This document shows, piece after piece, positions 1 to 7,174 of a stretch of DNA of 52,852 nt. Position 1 is the stretch's first letter, and each line of letters opens with the position of its first letter. The stretch is taken from contig CAJTQA010000022.1 of assembly GCA_910578455.1 (NCBI GenBank), forward strand, positions 1 to 52,852, written 5' to 3'. A program made the position numbers and the translations under genes. The DNA is from an uncultured Dorea sp. (GTDB lineage Bacteria; Bacillota; Clostridia; Lachnospirales; Lachnospiraceae). The notes under the pieces are model-generated. The model was given only the letters and a program-made list of their open reading frames with translations. It made no database searches and had not been told where the DNA came from.

Positions 1-44
1 TCTTACCAAAAAGGAGCCATTTTCTTCCAAAAACACAAATTAAT

Positions 45-2012
45 TTACACTACCCGGTATTCTAATTCCTTCTTATCAATACAGTCTCTAAACAATAAAT
101 ACTCGATAGATAATGCCTTTATATAAGCGCCCATAAAAGAGGTAAGATTTCTAAAACATAAAATTTCATCTGTCATATGAAACCTCCCTTTTATTACGCT
201 AATTCCGTTAATAGCCATATTTTCTAATTCACTAATTAAAAAAAGATGTTTATCATTATACTGCTTAAAAGTATCGCATAATTTCCAAACGATAACTTCT
301 GCAATTTCATCAGAATAGTTCTGCGAAGAAAACAAATCATAAAATAATCTCAATATATTCAAATTCTCTATAGAATCGTTTTCCATTTCAAGCCTAAATT
401 TTTCGTAAAAATATATACCGACAAAATATTCGTAAATGGATCTATGTATAAATTCAACATTTTCACTTACATTATAATAATTAATTGTCAAATATATTTC
501 TTTCATCAATTTTGATATCTCTTTTTGGAAGTTAACTTCATTACGTAATCCATCTACTATTTTATCACACAAACACCTTGAAATACATTTTATATTATCC
601 GAATTTCTAAATATTGCGAATCCTATAGTTTTTGCACATAAATCCAAAAAACCTTTCTCTTCCAAAGTAAACTTTCTTAAAGAGTCTGAATATCTTTCTC
701 CCTTTATTCTATATTTTTCATATATTCCATCTGATATTGAAAACATTATATCATATAATTTCATCCGACTATTAATCTCATCTATTTTTAACTCTAAAGC
801 ATATACCATATATAATATAATTGGAATACCTAAAATTTCCTTATCTTTTAAAACATCCTCAATATTAATTGATACATCTTTCCGTTTTTTATATTTCTGA
901 TCAAATTCTATCATTTGATCATCGTCAAAATTATTTAAAATTATATTGGTCACAGAATTAAGATATTTTTCATATCTAATATCTCTAAAATTAATATAAT
1001 TTAACCTACACATTACTACTATATTTATTTTTTCATCAGACATTATATCCATAATTTCCGCCAAAAACTTCGTTTTATTCTCAATAAATATATTTTCATC
1101 ATAAGCATCTAAAACGATGGTTATTTGGCTAGAAATATCAAAATTCTTTTTTATAAATTTACAAAAAGAATCTCCCGAAAACACTATTTCTTTTTTCAAT
1201 TGTGGAAAACTCAAAAAAAATACTTGATCATTATTTTTATATTTATTCGCCAAAAAATATGATAAACTGGATTTTCCACTCCCTGGTTGTCCTAATATTA
1301 TGATTCTCTGATTTTTATCCTTCACTATTTCTTCAAACTTTTTTTCCAAGTTATATTTTTCCCAAGACATAGTATAGGTAGGAACAATATATATATCGCT
1401 TAATCTAATTGTATCAATATCTCCTCGATGCAAAAAAAGTGGACGCTCCCATAATTCAATAAACTTCTTCTTAGTATCGAATATATCAATCTCATCAACA
1501 ACCTTTTCTATCTTTTCCTTATATTCCACATTTATACTACTTACTATTTCAGTCAAATCATCTATTTTTTCATTAAGTTTATGAAACTCTTCCTTACTAA
1601 TTTTAATTCCCTTTTGTTGCAATATCATATTAACTATTTTATACAAATCATCATCTTTCCGTATTTCCTCATAGAATTTTTCAAGAAAAGTTTCACATTT
1701 TTCAATACTAACATCCGAACCAAGAAAACTTAATCCACATTTTACAGCTTCTAAAGTATCACCATTATCTCTAAATTTACAAAATGTATGTTCTATCGCA
1801 TCATATAAAATATCATCATTATTATATTTTTTATTCGTAACTTCAATAAGTGCTTTCTCAATTATACGATATATTTTTGTAGATAGATTCCGATTGTTTC
1901 TATCTTTTAATACGCTTTTAATTGTAGCTTTTGAATAATCCGCGCCATCATTTATAATTTTTGATATAACGCCCCCAACTAATCCACTAATTATTATTCC
2001 TTCTGGTAACAT
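45..2012 (-). CDS. NACHT-type STAND NTPase, putative defence protein
   Basis: A 655-residue NTPase. A Walker A motif GQPGSGKS lies near residue 241, and a NACHT-style Walker B/acidic motif IVLDAYDE near 300, followed by a sensor-like VVMCRLNY strand. The motif FIHRSIYEYFVG near the C-terminus fits the winged-helix region that follows NACHT modules. The first ~220 residues are helical and charged, with no enzyme motif I recognise; no LRR, TPR or WD repeat is evident. The ATG at 2012 is chosen because AGGAG lies 9 bases upstream; an upstream TTG at 2021 lacks this spacing. The gene is far more AT-rich than everything right of 5.5 kb and lies directly behind a tnpABC module in the same direction, so it is probably transposon cargo. 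Bacterial NACHT proteins often act in phage defence by abortive infection; that role here is inference. Confidence 0.8.
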   Translation of the reverse strand: MLPEGIIISGLVGGVISKIINDGADYSKATIKSVLKDRNNRNLSTKIYRIIEKALIEVTNKKYNNDDILYDAIEHTFCKFRDNGDTLEAVKCGLSFLGSDVSIEKCETFLEKFYEEIRKDDDLYKIVNMILQQKGIKISKEEFHKLNEKIDDLTEIVSSINVEYKEKIEKVVDEIDIFDTKKKFIELWERPLFLHRGDIDTIRLSDIYIVPTYTMSWEKYNLEKKFEEIVKDKNQRIIILGQPGSGKSSLSYFLANKYKNNDQVFFLSFPQLKKEIVFSGDSFCKFIKKNFDISSQITIVLDAYDENIFIENKTKFLAEIMDIMSDEKINIVVMCRLNYINFRDIRYEKYLNSVTNIILNNFDDDQMIEFDQKYKKRKDVSINIEDVLKDKEILGIPIILYMVYALELKIDEINSRMKLYDIMFSISDGIYEKYRIKGERYSDSLRKFTLEEKGFLDLCAKTIGFAIFRNSDNIKCISRCLCDKIVDGLRNEVNFQKEISKLMKEIYLTINYYNVSENVEFIHRSIYEYFVGIYFYEKFRLEMENDSIENLNILRLFYDLFSSQNYSDEIAEVIVWKLCDTFKQYNDKHLFLISELENMAINGISVIKGRFHMTDEILCFRNLTSFMGAYIKALSIEYLLFRDCIDKKELEYRVV

Positions 2013-2021
2013 TAACACCAA

Positions 2022-2353
2022 CTCCTATTATATTTTATACTAATTATAATATTTCACCAAATATATATCAAGGTAACAAAAACCGTAACGTGGACCAGAA
2101 AACTAGGACATACCAAGCTTTTACATCTGACATGTCCTATTAATCTCTTATTCCACATAAGGTTTTACTTTAACTTTCAGTAATGCTTCTTTTCATGAAG
2201 CTATTCTTATATTTATCTGATATAATCAGTATTTCTTCTTGCCTTTACCTTTTATACTCCTCTACCATTACATTTGCATAGAAAATATCCCTAAACTTCC
2301 TCGGCATCTTTCTTATCTTCTATTTCAATTCTACCAATACAAAATTTAAAGAT
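2022..2353. other. AT-rich gap between tnpC and the NACHT gene
   Basis: This 332-base stretch holds no convincing gene. It contains the NACHT promoter at its left end and an inverted repeat at 2104-2111/2132-2139 (arms TAGGACAT and ATGTCCTA, 20-base loop). The hairpin has no T-tract, so it is not a convincing terminator. It could be an mRNA structure, a protein-binding site or a remnant of an older insertion. Confidence 0.5.
2043..2071 (-). promoter_or_regulatory. Promoter of the NACHT gene
   Basis: Reading leftward, TTGATA (2066-2071), a 17-base spacer and TATAAT (2043-2048) lie about 30 bases before the NACHT start codon. This is a near-consensus sigma-A promoter. The gene therefore need not depend on transcription through the transposase genes. 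Confidence 0.65.
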
Positions 2354-2743
2354 TCACAATCCTTTAATAAACGCTACTTCCTTCCTCTTAAGCGCTTTCT
2401 TCAACTTTTCATTTTCTGCCTTCAAAACCTTATTTTCCTTCTGGGATTTTTCATACTCCATCTTAATCAGCTCATTCTGCCGCTCCAACGCATAATCCAA
2501 AATCACCTTCTTCTTCTGATGGAACACTTTTCCCTCCTGTTGCTGCCTTGCTTCATTCAAGAATTTACTCACCGTCAGATTCTTATAGAAGAATGCTCTT
2601 GACAGTCCCGTTTTCCGTACCAAATCACAGACCAGGAGCTGTTCTTCTTTCTCCAGCATCTCTTTGATCGTCTGGATGGCATAATCAATTTTTTCCTTAC
2701 TTGCTTTCTGATTCGATTCAACCATTTTGGAATACTTGCTCAT
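2354..2743 (-). CDS. tnpC: TnpC-like accessory protein of a Tn554-type transposon (DUF6262-like)
   Basis: A 129-residue, highly charged protein, matching the roughly 125 residues of Tn554 TnpC. The N-terminal half has a helix-turn-helix-like segment (LVCDLVRKTGLSRAFFYKNL). The C-terminal half is a Lys/Glu-rich coiled coil (roughly residues 85-125). It overlaps the end of tnpB by 26 bases. AAGGAG lies 10 bases before the ATG at 2743; another in-frame ATG at 2749 would leave only 4 bases. In Tn554, TnpC influences orientation and efficiency of transposition and is not itself a recombinase. Family assignment rests on position, size and character. Confidence 0.75.
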   Translation of the reverse strand: MSKYSKMVESNQKASKEKIDYAIQTIKEMLEKEEQLLVCDLVRKTGLSRAFFYKNLTVSKFLNEARQQQEGKVFHQKKKVILDYALERQNELIKMEYEKSQKENKVLKAENEKLKKALKRKEVAFIKGL

Positions 2744-4232
2744 ATCCATCCCACTCCTTGATAATCTCACTCAATATCTCATCCATTGTTTTCCTTAGTT
2801 CTTCGGTCTCCTTTACCATCAGCTTTCCGCTTGCCCGCCGATACCGATAAACCGTATTTACGCCTCTATGCCCTAATAAATGTGCAATGGCTGCATCATC
2901 CAGATGCAGTTCCACAAGCTTCATGCCATAGCAGTGCCGGAATAAATGTGTGGCAAAGCCCATCCGTTCCCCATTGTCTTTACAGATATTATTTTCACGA
3001 ATCAGCGTATACACACGCTGTTTCAGCATGGAATATTGAAACGGTAAGGAAGGATTCGATTCATTCACAAAAATATATTCAGTTTCCCCATACTTTTCAT
3101 AGGTATATTCCATTGATTTCTGGATTAACTTAGCCACATCATCCGGAACTGGTTTTTCATAATAAGAAGTCTTTACCTGATACATCCGGACGATATAGTG
3201 GCCGTCTTCCTGGTATAAGCAGTCTGTGCGCAGGGTAAGAGTATCGGAAATCCTTCCCCCAAGCATCTGATGCAGAATCAACGCACGCGCCACCTGTTCT
3301 TCCATATTGACGATATAATAATTTAACCGCCTTATTTCTTCGTCAGAATAGGTTTTAAATGCCACTTCAGGCATCTTCGGCATATCCTGTTTGATAAATA
3401 ATTTCTCCAGCTTGGGATTGTCAATCACTTTCCCTACCTGCCGCAGCATATCTTTTAAATTTGCCATTTCAGATTTTAGGTTTCTTTCCTGCCTTCTTTC
3501 CAGATTAATGTGAGTCAAATATTCCTCAATATTTAGCCTCCCCACCTCTCCTAAACTTGTGATCTCCGGATTTCTCTCAGCGAGGAATTCTGAAAAATGT
3601 CTTACCGCACGTATCTCCCCCTGCAGCGAACCTACGGATAAATATTTAATCCTGATATAACATGCCTGTTTCACTTCTTCTTTTATTGTCTCCTGCCTGA
3701 TTCCTGTAAATCTTATCGTCCTTATCATCTGTATCGGATTCTGCCTGACCTCAAACCCCAGATTGTCCAGCTTCCACACGTCTTTTTCCCACTCCGGCCG
3801 TTTATCTTCCGGTTCCAGGAAATGAAGCAAGAGACGCAAGTACTTTACCGGCCCTGCCTCCTCCTGTAAATTCCTTCCCATGCTCTTCATATAATGCTTC
3901 CGCGTGATCTGATATCCGTGGTTTAAAAGCCATGCCTTAAATTTCTTAACAAGGACCTCTTCCGGTACTGCCCGGAAGCTATTAAGCAAGGGATATTTCT
4001 CTTTCATAAACCTGGCAATCACATTATAGCGGATAATATCCGCATCTACGGTAGCCATACTCAGTTCTTCCCCACGGCTCCGTATGAACGCTTCCATTTC
4101 CTTTTTCTGCCCCTCCGCTACCAAGAGCCCCAAATCGTAAAAATGCCGCTCCATAACCCGGATTCTTTTTTCAGAAGCATTTCCTTTTCTTTGATAACAG
4201 GGAAGTTCTTTTATATAAATCTTAGTTGCCAT
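2718..4232 (-). CDS. tnpB: Tyrosine recombinase TnpB of a Tn554-type transposon
   Basis: A 504-residue tyrosine recombinase. The catalytic domain lies in the last ~200 residues: Arg in LGGRISDTLTLR, the HLFRHCYG box (H-x-x-R), His in LLGHRG and the nucleophile Tyr in VNTVYRYRR. The N-terminal ~300 residues form the DNA-binding arm, somewhat shorter than the ~630 residues of Tn554 TnpB. The start MATKIYIKELP at 4232 is preferred because AAGGAAG precedes it and it overlaps the tnpA stop by 11 bases. An upstream in-frame start at 4295 would overlap tnpA by 74 bases. It acts with TnpA in site-specific insertion and excision. Confidence 0.9.
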   Translation of the reverse strand: MATKIYIKELPCYQRKGNASEKRIRVMERHFYDLGLLVAEGQKKEMEAFIRSRGEELSMATVDADIIRYNVIARFMKEKYPLLNSFRAVPEEVLVKKFKAWLLNHGYQITRKHYMKSMGRNLQEEAGPVKYLRLLLHFLEPEDKRPEWEKDVWKLDNLGFEVRQNPIQMIRTIRFTGIRQETIKEEVKQACYIRIKYLSVGSLQGEIRAVRHFSEFLAERNPEITSLGEVGRLNIEEYLTHINLERRQERNLKSEMANLKDMLRQVGKVIDNPKLEKLFIKQDMPKMPEVAFKTYSDEEIRRLNYYIVNMEEQVARALILHQMLGGRISDTLTLRTDCLYQEDGHYIVRMYQVKTSYYEKPVPDDVAKLIQKSMEYTYEKYGETEYIFVNESNPSLPFQYSMLKQRVYTLIRENNICKDNGERMGFATHLFRHCYGMKLVELHLDDAAIAHLLGHRGVNTVYRYRRASGKLMVKETEELRKTMDEILSEIIKEWDGYEQVFQNG

Positions 4233-5310
4233 CTTTCCCACTTCCTTCTTTCCATTCACTTGCAAGACTTTTCTGCTCTTTATAATATTGTTCACTGGAA
4301 TGGTCTACATGCCTCTGGATACAGTCAATATACCGCCGCGTCATGTTTTCATACTTATGTCCAAGGAATTCCCGAATCGCCTGAATCGAAGCCCCATGTT
4401 CATACAATGCAGTGGCTACGCTGTGCCGGTAATCATGCGTTTGGAACACATGATCTCCGCATTTGATTCCCAATCCATTGCACCAGTCCACCATTTCATG
4501 CCAATAATGTGTTGAGGAATATGGGCCTCCTTTCGAGTTTTGAAATACATAGGAATCCAACCCGATTTTTCTTCGTTCTATGTATACCATCATGCTCCGG
4601 TACAGCAGCATTGGGATTGGGATTACCTTTTCCATCTTCATCTTATGCTGGTAAATCCGAAGCCAGGCAACCCCTTCCTTCAGATAATATCCTTCCCGTT
4701 TTATAGAGCATACTTCATTAATCCGTAATCCAAGGCACCATAAATGCAGATACATAAGCCGCATATCTTCCGGCATCCCTTTTAAATTCTTAAAAATCTC
4801 CGTCACCGTATTCTGCGGCACAGACCGGTAATGATGCGGCACCGTTGCCCGCTTGATATAGTATTCCGGGTAAAACGGAACCTTGCTATAGTATCCCCTT
4901 GCTGTCAGGAATCTTAAAAAGCAGTGAATCTCTGTCACTTTATCATTAAAAGTTATCATTTCAACATCCTCTTCCTGCAGCTTCCTCATATACAAATCAA
5001 TCTCTGCCGCAGTCAGTTTATCTACTGCAAGTTTTTCTTGATCCAGGAAACGCAGAAAAGCTTTCGTAATATATGTCCGTGCCCAAATATTCTGGACAGA
5101 GGCTCCTGTCACACCAAGCTGATATTTTACATATTTCTTTAAATATTCCCGGTTTTCTTTATCCACTATATCCAAAAAGGAAATCCGCTTTACCGGCCTT
5201 GTCGGATTATAACGGGTTACATCAAACTGAAAACGCTCCAGATACCATACATTTGCCTCCCAGTTTATATCCTTAGCCTCTATAAAATGGATTCTCTGTA
5301 CCTTATCCAC
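4222..5310 (-). CDS. tnpA: Tyrosine recombinase TnpA of a Tn554-type transposon
   Basis: A 362-residue integrase-type recombinase, almost exactly the length of Tn554 TnpA (361). The catalytic set is visible: Arg in LWCLGLRINEVCSIK, H-x-x-R in THDYRHSVATAL, His in EFLGHKYENM and Tyr in TRRYIDC. It is the first gene of the overlapping tnpA-tnpB-tnpC operon. The GTG start at 5310 is the farthest upstream option before an in-frame TAA, and no strong ribosome binding site is seen, so the start is uncertain. In Tn554 elements tnpA lies at the left terminus, so the element end should fall between this start and about 5480. Confidence 0.9.
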   Translation of the reverse strand: MDKVQRIHFIEAKDINWEANVWYLERFQFDVTRYNPTRPVKRISFLDIVDKENREYLKKYVKYQLGVTGASVQNIWARTYITKAFLRFLDQEKLAVDKLTAAEIDLYMRKLQEEDVEMITFNDKVTEIHCFLRFLTARGYYSKVPFYPEYYIKRATVPHHYRSVPQNTVTEIFKNLKGMPEDMRLMYLHLWCLGLRINEVCSIKREGYYLKEGVAWLRIYQHKMKMEKVIPIPMLLYRSMMVYIERRKIGLDSYVFQNSKGGPYSSTHYWHEMVDWCNGLGIKCGDHVFQTHDYRHSVATALYEHGASIQAIREFLGHKYENMTRRYIDCIQRHVDHSSEQYYKEQKSLASEWKEGSGKDGN

Positions 5311-5360
5311 AATCTGATGATACCGGTTCTTTTATGGTTTTAAATTGTTTATTTCCCTTC

Positions 5361-5390
5361 ATAGTAAGAAGGATACCAGATACCTGTAAA
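5361..5390 (-). promoter_or_regulatory. Possible tnpA promoter
   Basis: Reading leftward, TTTACA (5385-5390), an 18-base spacer and TACTAT (5361-5366) lie 50-80 bases before tnpA. The spacer contains two copies of GGTATC, which belong to the repeat set described at 5371-5429. Binding there would be expected to repress tnpA. Confidence 0.4.
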
Positions 5391-5429
5391 AATAAAAAGT
5401 GAGATGGTATCCCCACAAAACATACCATC
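5371..5429. repeat. Clustered ATACCA/TGGTAT repeats at the presumed transposon end
   Basis: GGATACCA (5371-5378) is inverted with respect to TGGTATCC (5405-5412). GATGGTAT (5403-5410) and ATACCATC (5422-5429) form a second perfect 8-bp inverted repeat with an 11-base loop. Three related half-sites in 59 bases just outside tnpA resemble the arm or core sites of tyrosine recombinases. They may define the left end of the element or an operator. Confidence 0.45.
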
Positions 5430-5481
5430 CCTTCCTTATTCGATTTGCATCTACAATCTTGCTTTCATCCTCAGACGTAAT

Positions 5482-6990
5482 CTAAATATTAAATCGATAT
5501 CTGCCTTTTCCGTGTCCAACCACCGGTACGATCAATTTTTCACTTTTCATTTTTTTTATTAACTCTCCTGCTGGTGACGATGTAATTCCAGCTATTCTCA
5601 TTACATCTGCTCTGGAAAAATACATATCATCGCTATACTGTTCATACAATCGCAAGATCTTTTCCTTTGCAAGTGTACTAATCCTCGATTCATTTATTTT
5701 CTTTTCAAACAACTGTTTTTTCTTCGAAACAACTGTTTTTTTATCCCCAAACAACTGCTTTTCATTCAAAACAACTGCTTTTTCCTTTGCAAAAAACTGT
5801 TTTCGATCCCCTACATCCACTCCTTCAACCGTAACATTATAATTCAGATTATAAAGTGTCACCCAAAATGAGGATGCGTCTGAATAGAATACAGGTTCTA
5901 ACTCCGGGCGATAATTAACAGATCTGTGATAATCATGCTTAATCTTTTTGAACCCGCTTCCTCTGCGCTCCATATAATTCATTCGGCTGAAAACATCTGC
6001 GATGATCGGATTCCGCCGTCTGGAAGGCACATGATCCGTGTCAAGATTCTGCACAAAAGAACCGTCAAACATACCGCCTGGAGAATAGATCTCCATACGG
6101 TCGTCAAAAATATCAATGTGTACTTCACTTCCTAATTCCAGATAATCCCGATGGATCAATCCATTCACGATACATTCAAGCGCCGCCCGCTCTGGTATAT
6201 CTGGCATCTCAAGACGGCCATCTAAGGTTTTCTTCCAACGTTTTTTCGTATTATTTTTTATAAATTCTTCCCCGCCCTGAAGCAGTATAAGCAGGCTTCC
6301 GCTAAATTCCTTATCATCCAGTGCTTCCATTACTCCCGATGCTTTATTCAGCCCATTCCAGCGAGTACAAAAAAGTCTGGAATGGCGCATTGGTGATTCG
6401 TCTGCTAATAAGACTCCCGCATTGGTGAGCATCCCATTCTCGTCTACAAGCCCGAAAGAAATAAAATCTGCCTCTTCCAGCTTCTTACCGGTTCGCTGCC
6501 GATATACAGACCGAAGCTTTGTAAAAGCATAATTCTCATATGGATAATACGAAGACAGACTATCGTAAGTTTGATTACTTCCACGCAATACAAGGCGTTT
6601 CAGTTCAATTGCTCCAGCTTGTACACTTTCATTTCCAACACGCACAAACGCTGTCCTGCTTCCATCACCCACATAATAGTACGGAGTTTCTACTCCCGGC
6701 AATATCCGCAGAATAATAAACTGCTTTCCGTTCTCTTCATGAAGTTCCAAGTCTGTCTGCGGAATCGGATCCATTCTTGTCTTGATTATTTCACTGATTT
6801 TTTCAGAAACTCGCCTAGCATCTTCAAGACCGATCAACGTATCATCATCTGCCACTCCAAAGAATAGAATACCACCTTTGCCATTTGCAAAAGCACTGAC
6901 ACTTTTCAGCCAGTTCTTCGGTCTCTTTTCTTCTAATATAAGCTTTTTATCATATTCATTTGACTCACCAACAAAATCTGAAATAAACAT
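5482..6990 (-). CDS. AlbA_2 (Schlafen-type) domain putative transcriptional regulator
   Basis: A 502-residue protein of the RecG-like/AlbA_2 family. Residues ~10-130 form the AlbA_2 domain (EEKRPKNWLKSVSAFANGKG, GVADDD). A middle region has the HATPase_c_4-like segment (ALECIVNGLIHRDY, EIYSPGGMFDG, YMERRGSGFKKI). A winged-helix-like C-terminus (FSRADVMRIAGITSSPAGEL) ends in RYRFNI. Between them is a Lys-rich linker encoded by a DNA repeat. The ATG at 6990 is chosen because AAAGGAG stands 5 bases upstream; an ATG at 7011 lacks this. The 3' end appears complete, so the neighbouring transposon did not cut it. Function in the cell is not established; family members are usually called putative regulators or stress/defence proteins. 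Confidence 0.8.
   Translation of the reverse strand: MFISDFVGESNEYDKKLILEEKRPKNWLKSVSAFANGKGGILFFGVADDDTLIGLEDARRVSEKISEIIKTRMDPIPQTDLELHEENGKQFIILRILPGVETPYYYVGDGSRTAFVRVGNESVQAGAIELKRLVLRGSNQTYDSLSSYYPYENYAFTKLRSVYRQRTGKKLEEADFISFGLVDENGMLTNAGVLLADESPMRHSRLFCTRWNGLNKASGVMEALDDKEFSGSLLILLQGGEEFIKNNTKKRWKKTLDGRLEMPDIPERAALECIVNGLIHRDYLELGSEVHIDIFDDRMEIYSPGGMFDGSFVQNLDTDHVPSRRRNPIIADVFSRMNYMERRGSGFKKIKHDYHRSVNYRPELEPVFYSDASSFWVTLYNLNYNVTVEGVDVGDRKQFFAKEKAVVLNEKQLFGDKKTVVSKKKQLFEKKINESRISTLAKEKILRLYEQYSDDMYFSRADVMRIAGITSSPAGELIKKMKSEKLIVPVVGHGKGRYRFNI
5707..5799. repeat. Short tandem repeat inside the AlbA_2 gene
   Basis: The 9-mer AAACAACTG (last copy AAAAAACTG) begins at 5707, 5727, 5749, 5769 and 5791, with spacings of 20, 22, 20 and 22 bases. 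Two units make 42 bases, or 14 codons. Successive units are read in different frames, giving alternating KQLF and TVV/AVV peptides in the linker. Confidence 0.85.
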
Positions 6991-7111
6991 AAATACTCCT
7001 TTATTTCCCATATTTCATTTCCATAAATTACCATGCCGTCTCGCAGTTACAACAAACAAATGATGCTGCATACCTTTTTATCTATTGGATTTTCCGTTTA
7101 TTCCCAAATAC

Positions 7112-7120
7112 ATTATAACA
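7112..7120 (-). promoter_or_regulatory. Extended -10 element for the AlbA_2 gene
   Basis: Reading leftward, TGTTATAAT (extended -10 form) lies about 120 bases before the AlbA_2 start. No good -35 hexamer is seen at the right distance. The 7012-7174 gap holds no gene. Confidence 0.35.
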
Positions 7121-7174
7121 ACTAAACAGCGGTATTTCCATAGAAATTCCATTGCATAGTATCCCTTTTTCAAT

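Noticed and set aside
2104..2139. Insertion sequence end
   Set aside because: The sequence next to it looks loosely like an IS end, but no transposase remnant or matching opposite end is visible.
5707..5799. Regular short repeats resembling a mini CRISPR array
   Set aside because: Repeat of 9 bases with 11-13-base intervals that are themselves similar; lies within an open reading frame; no cas genes.
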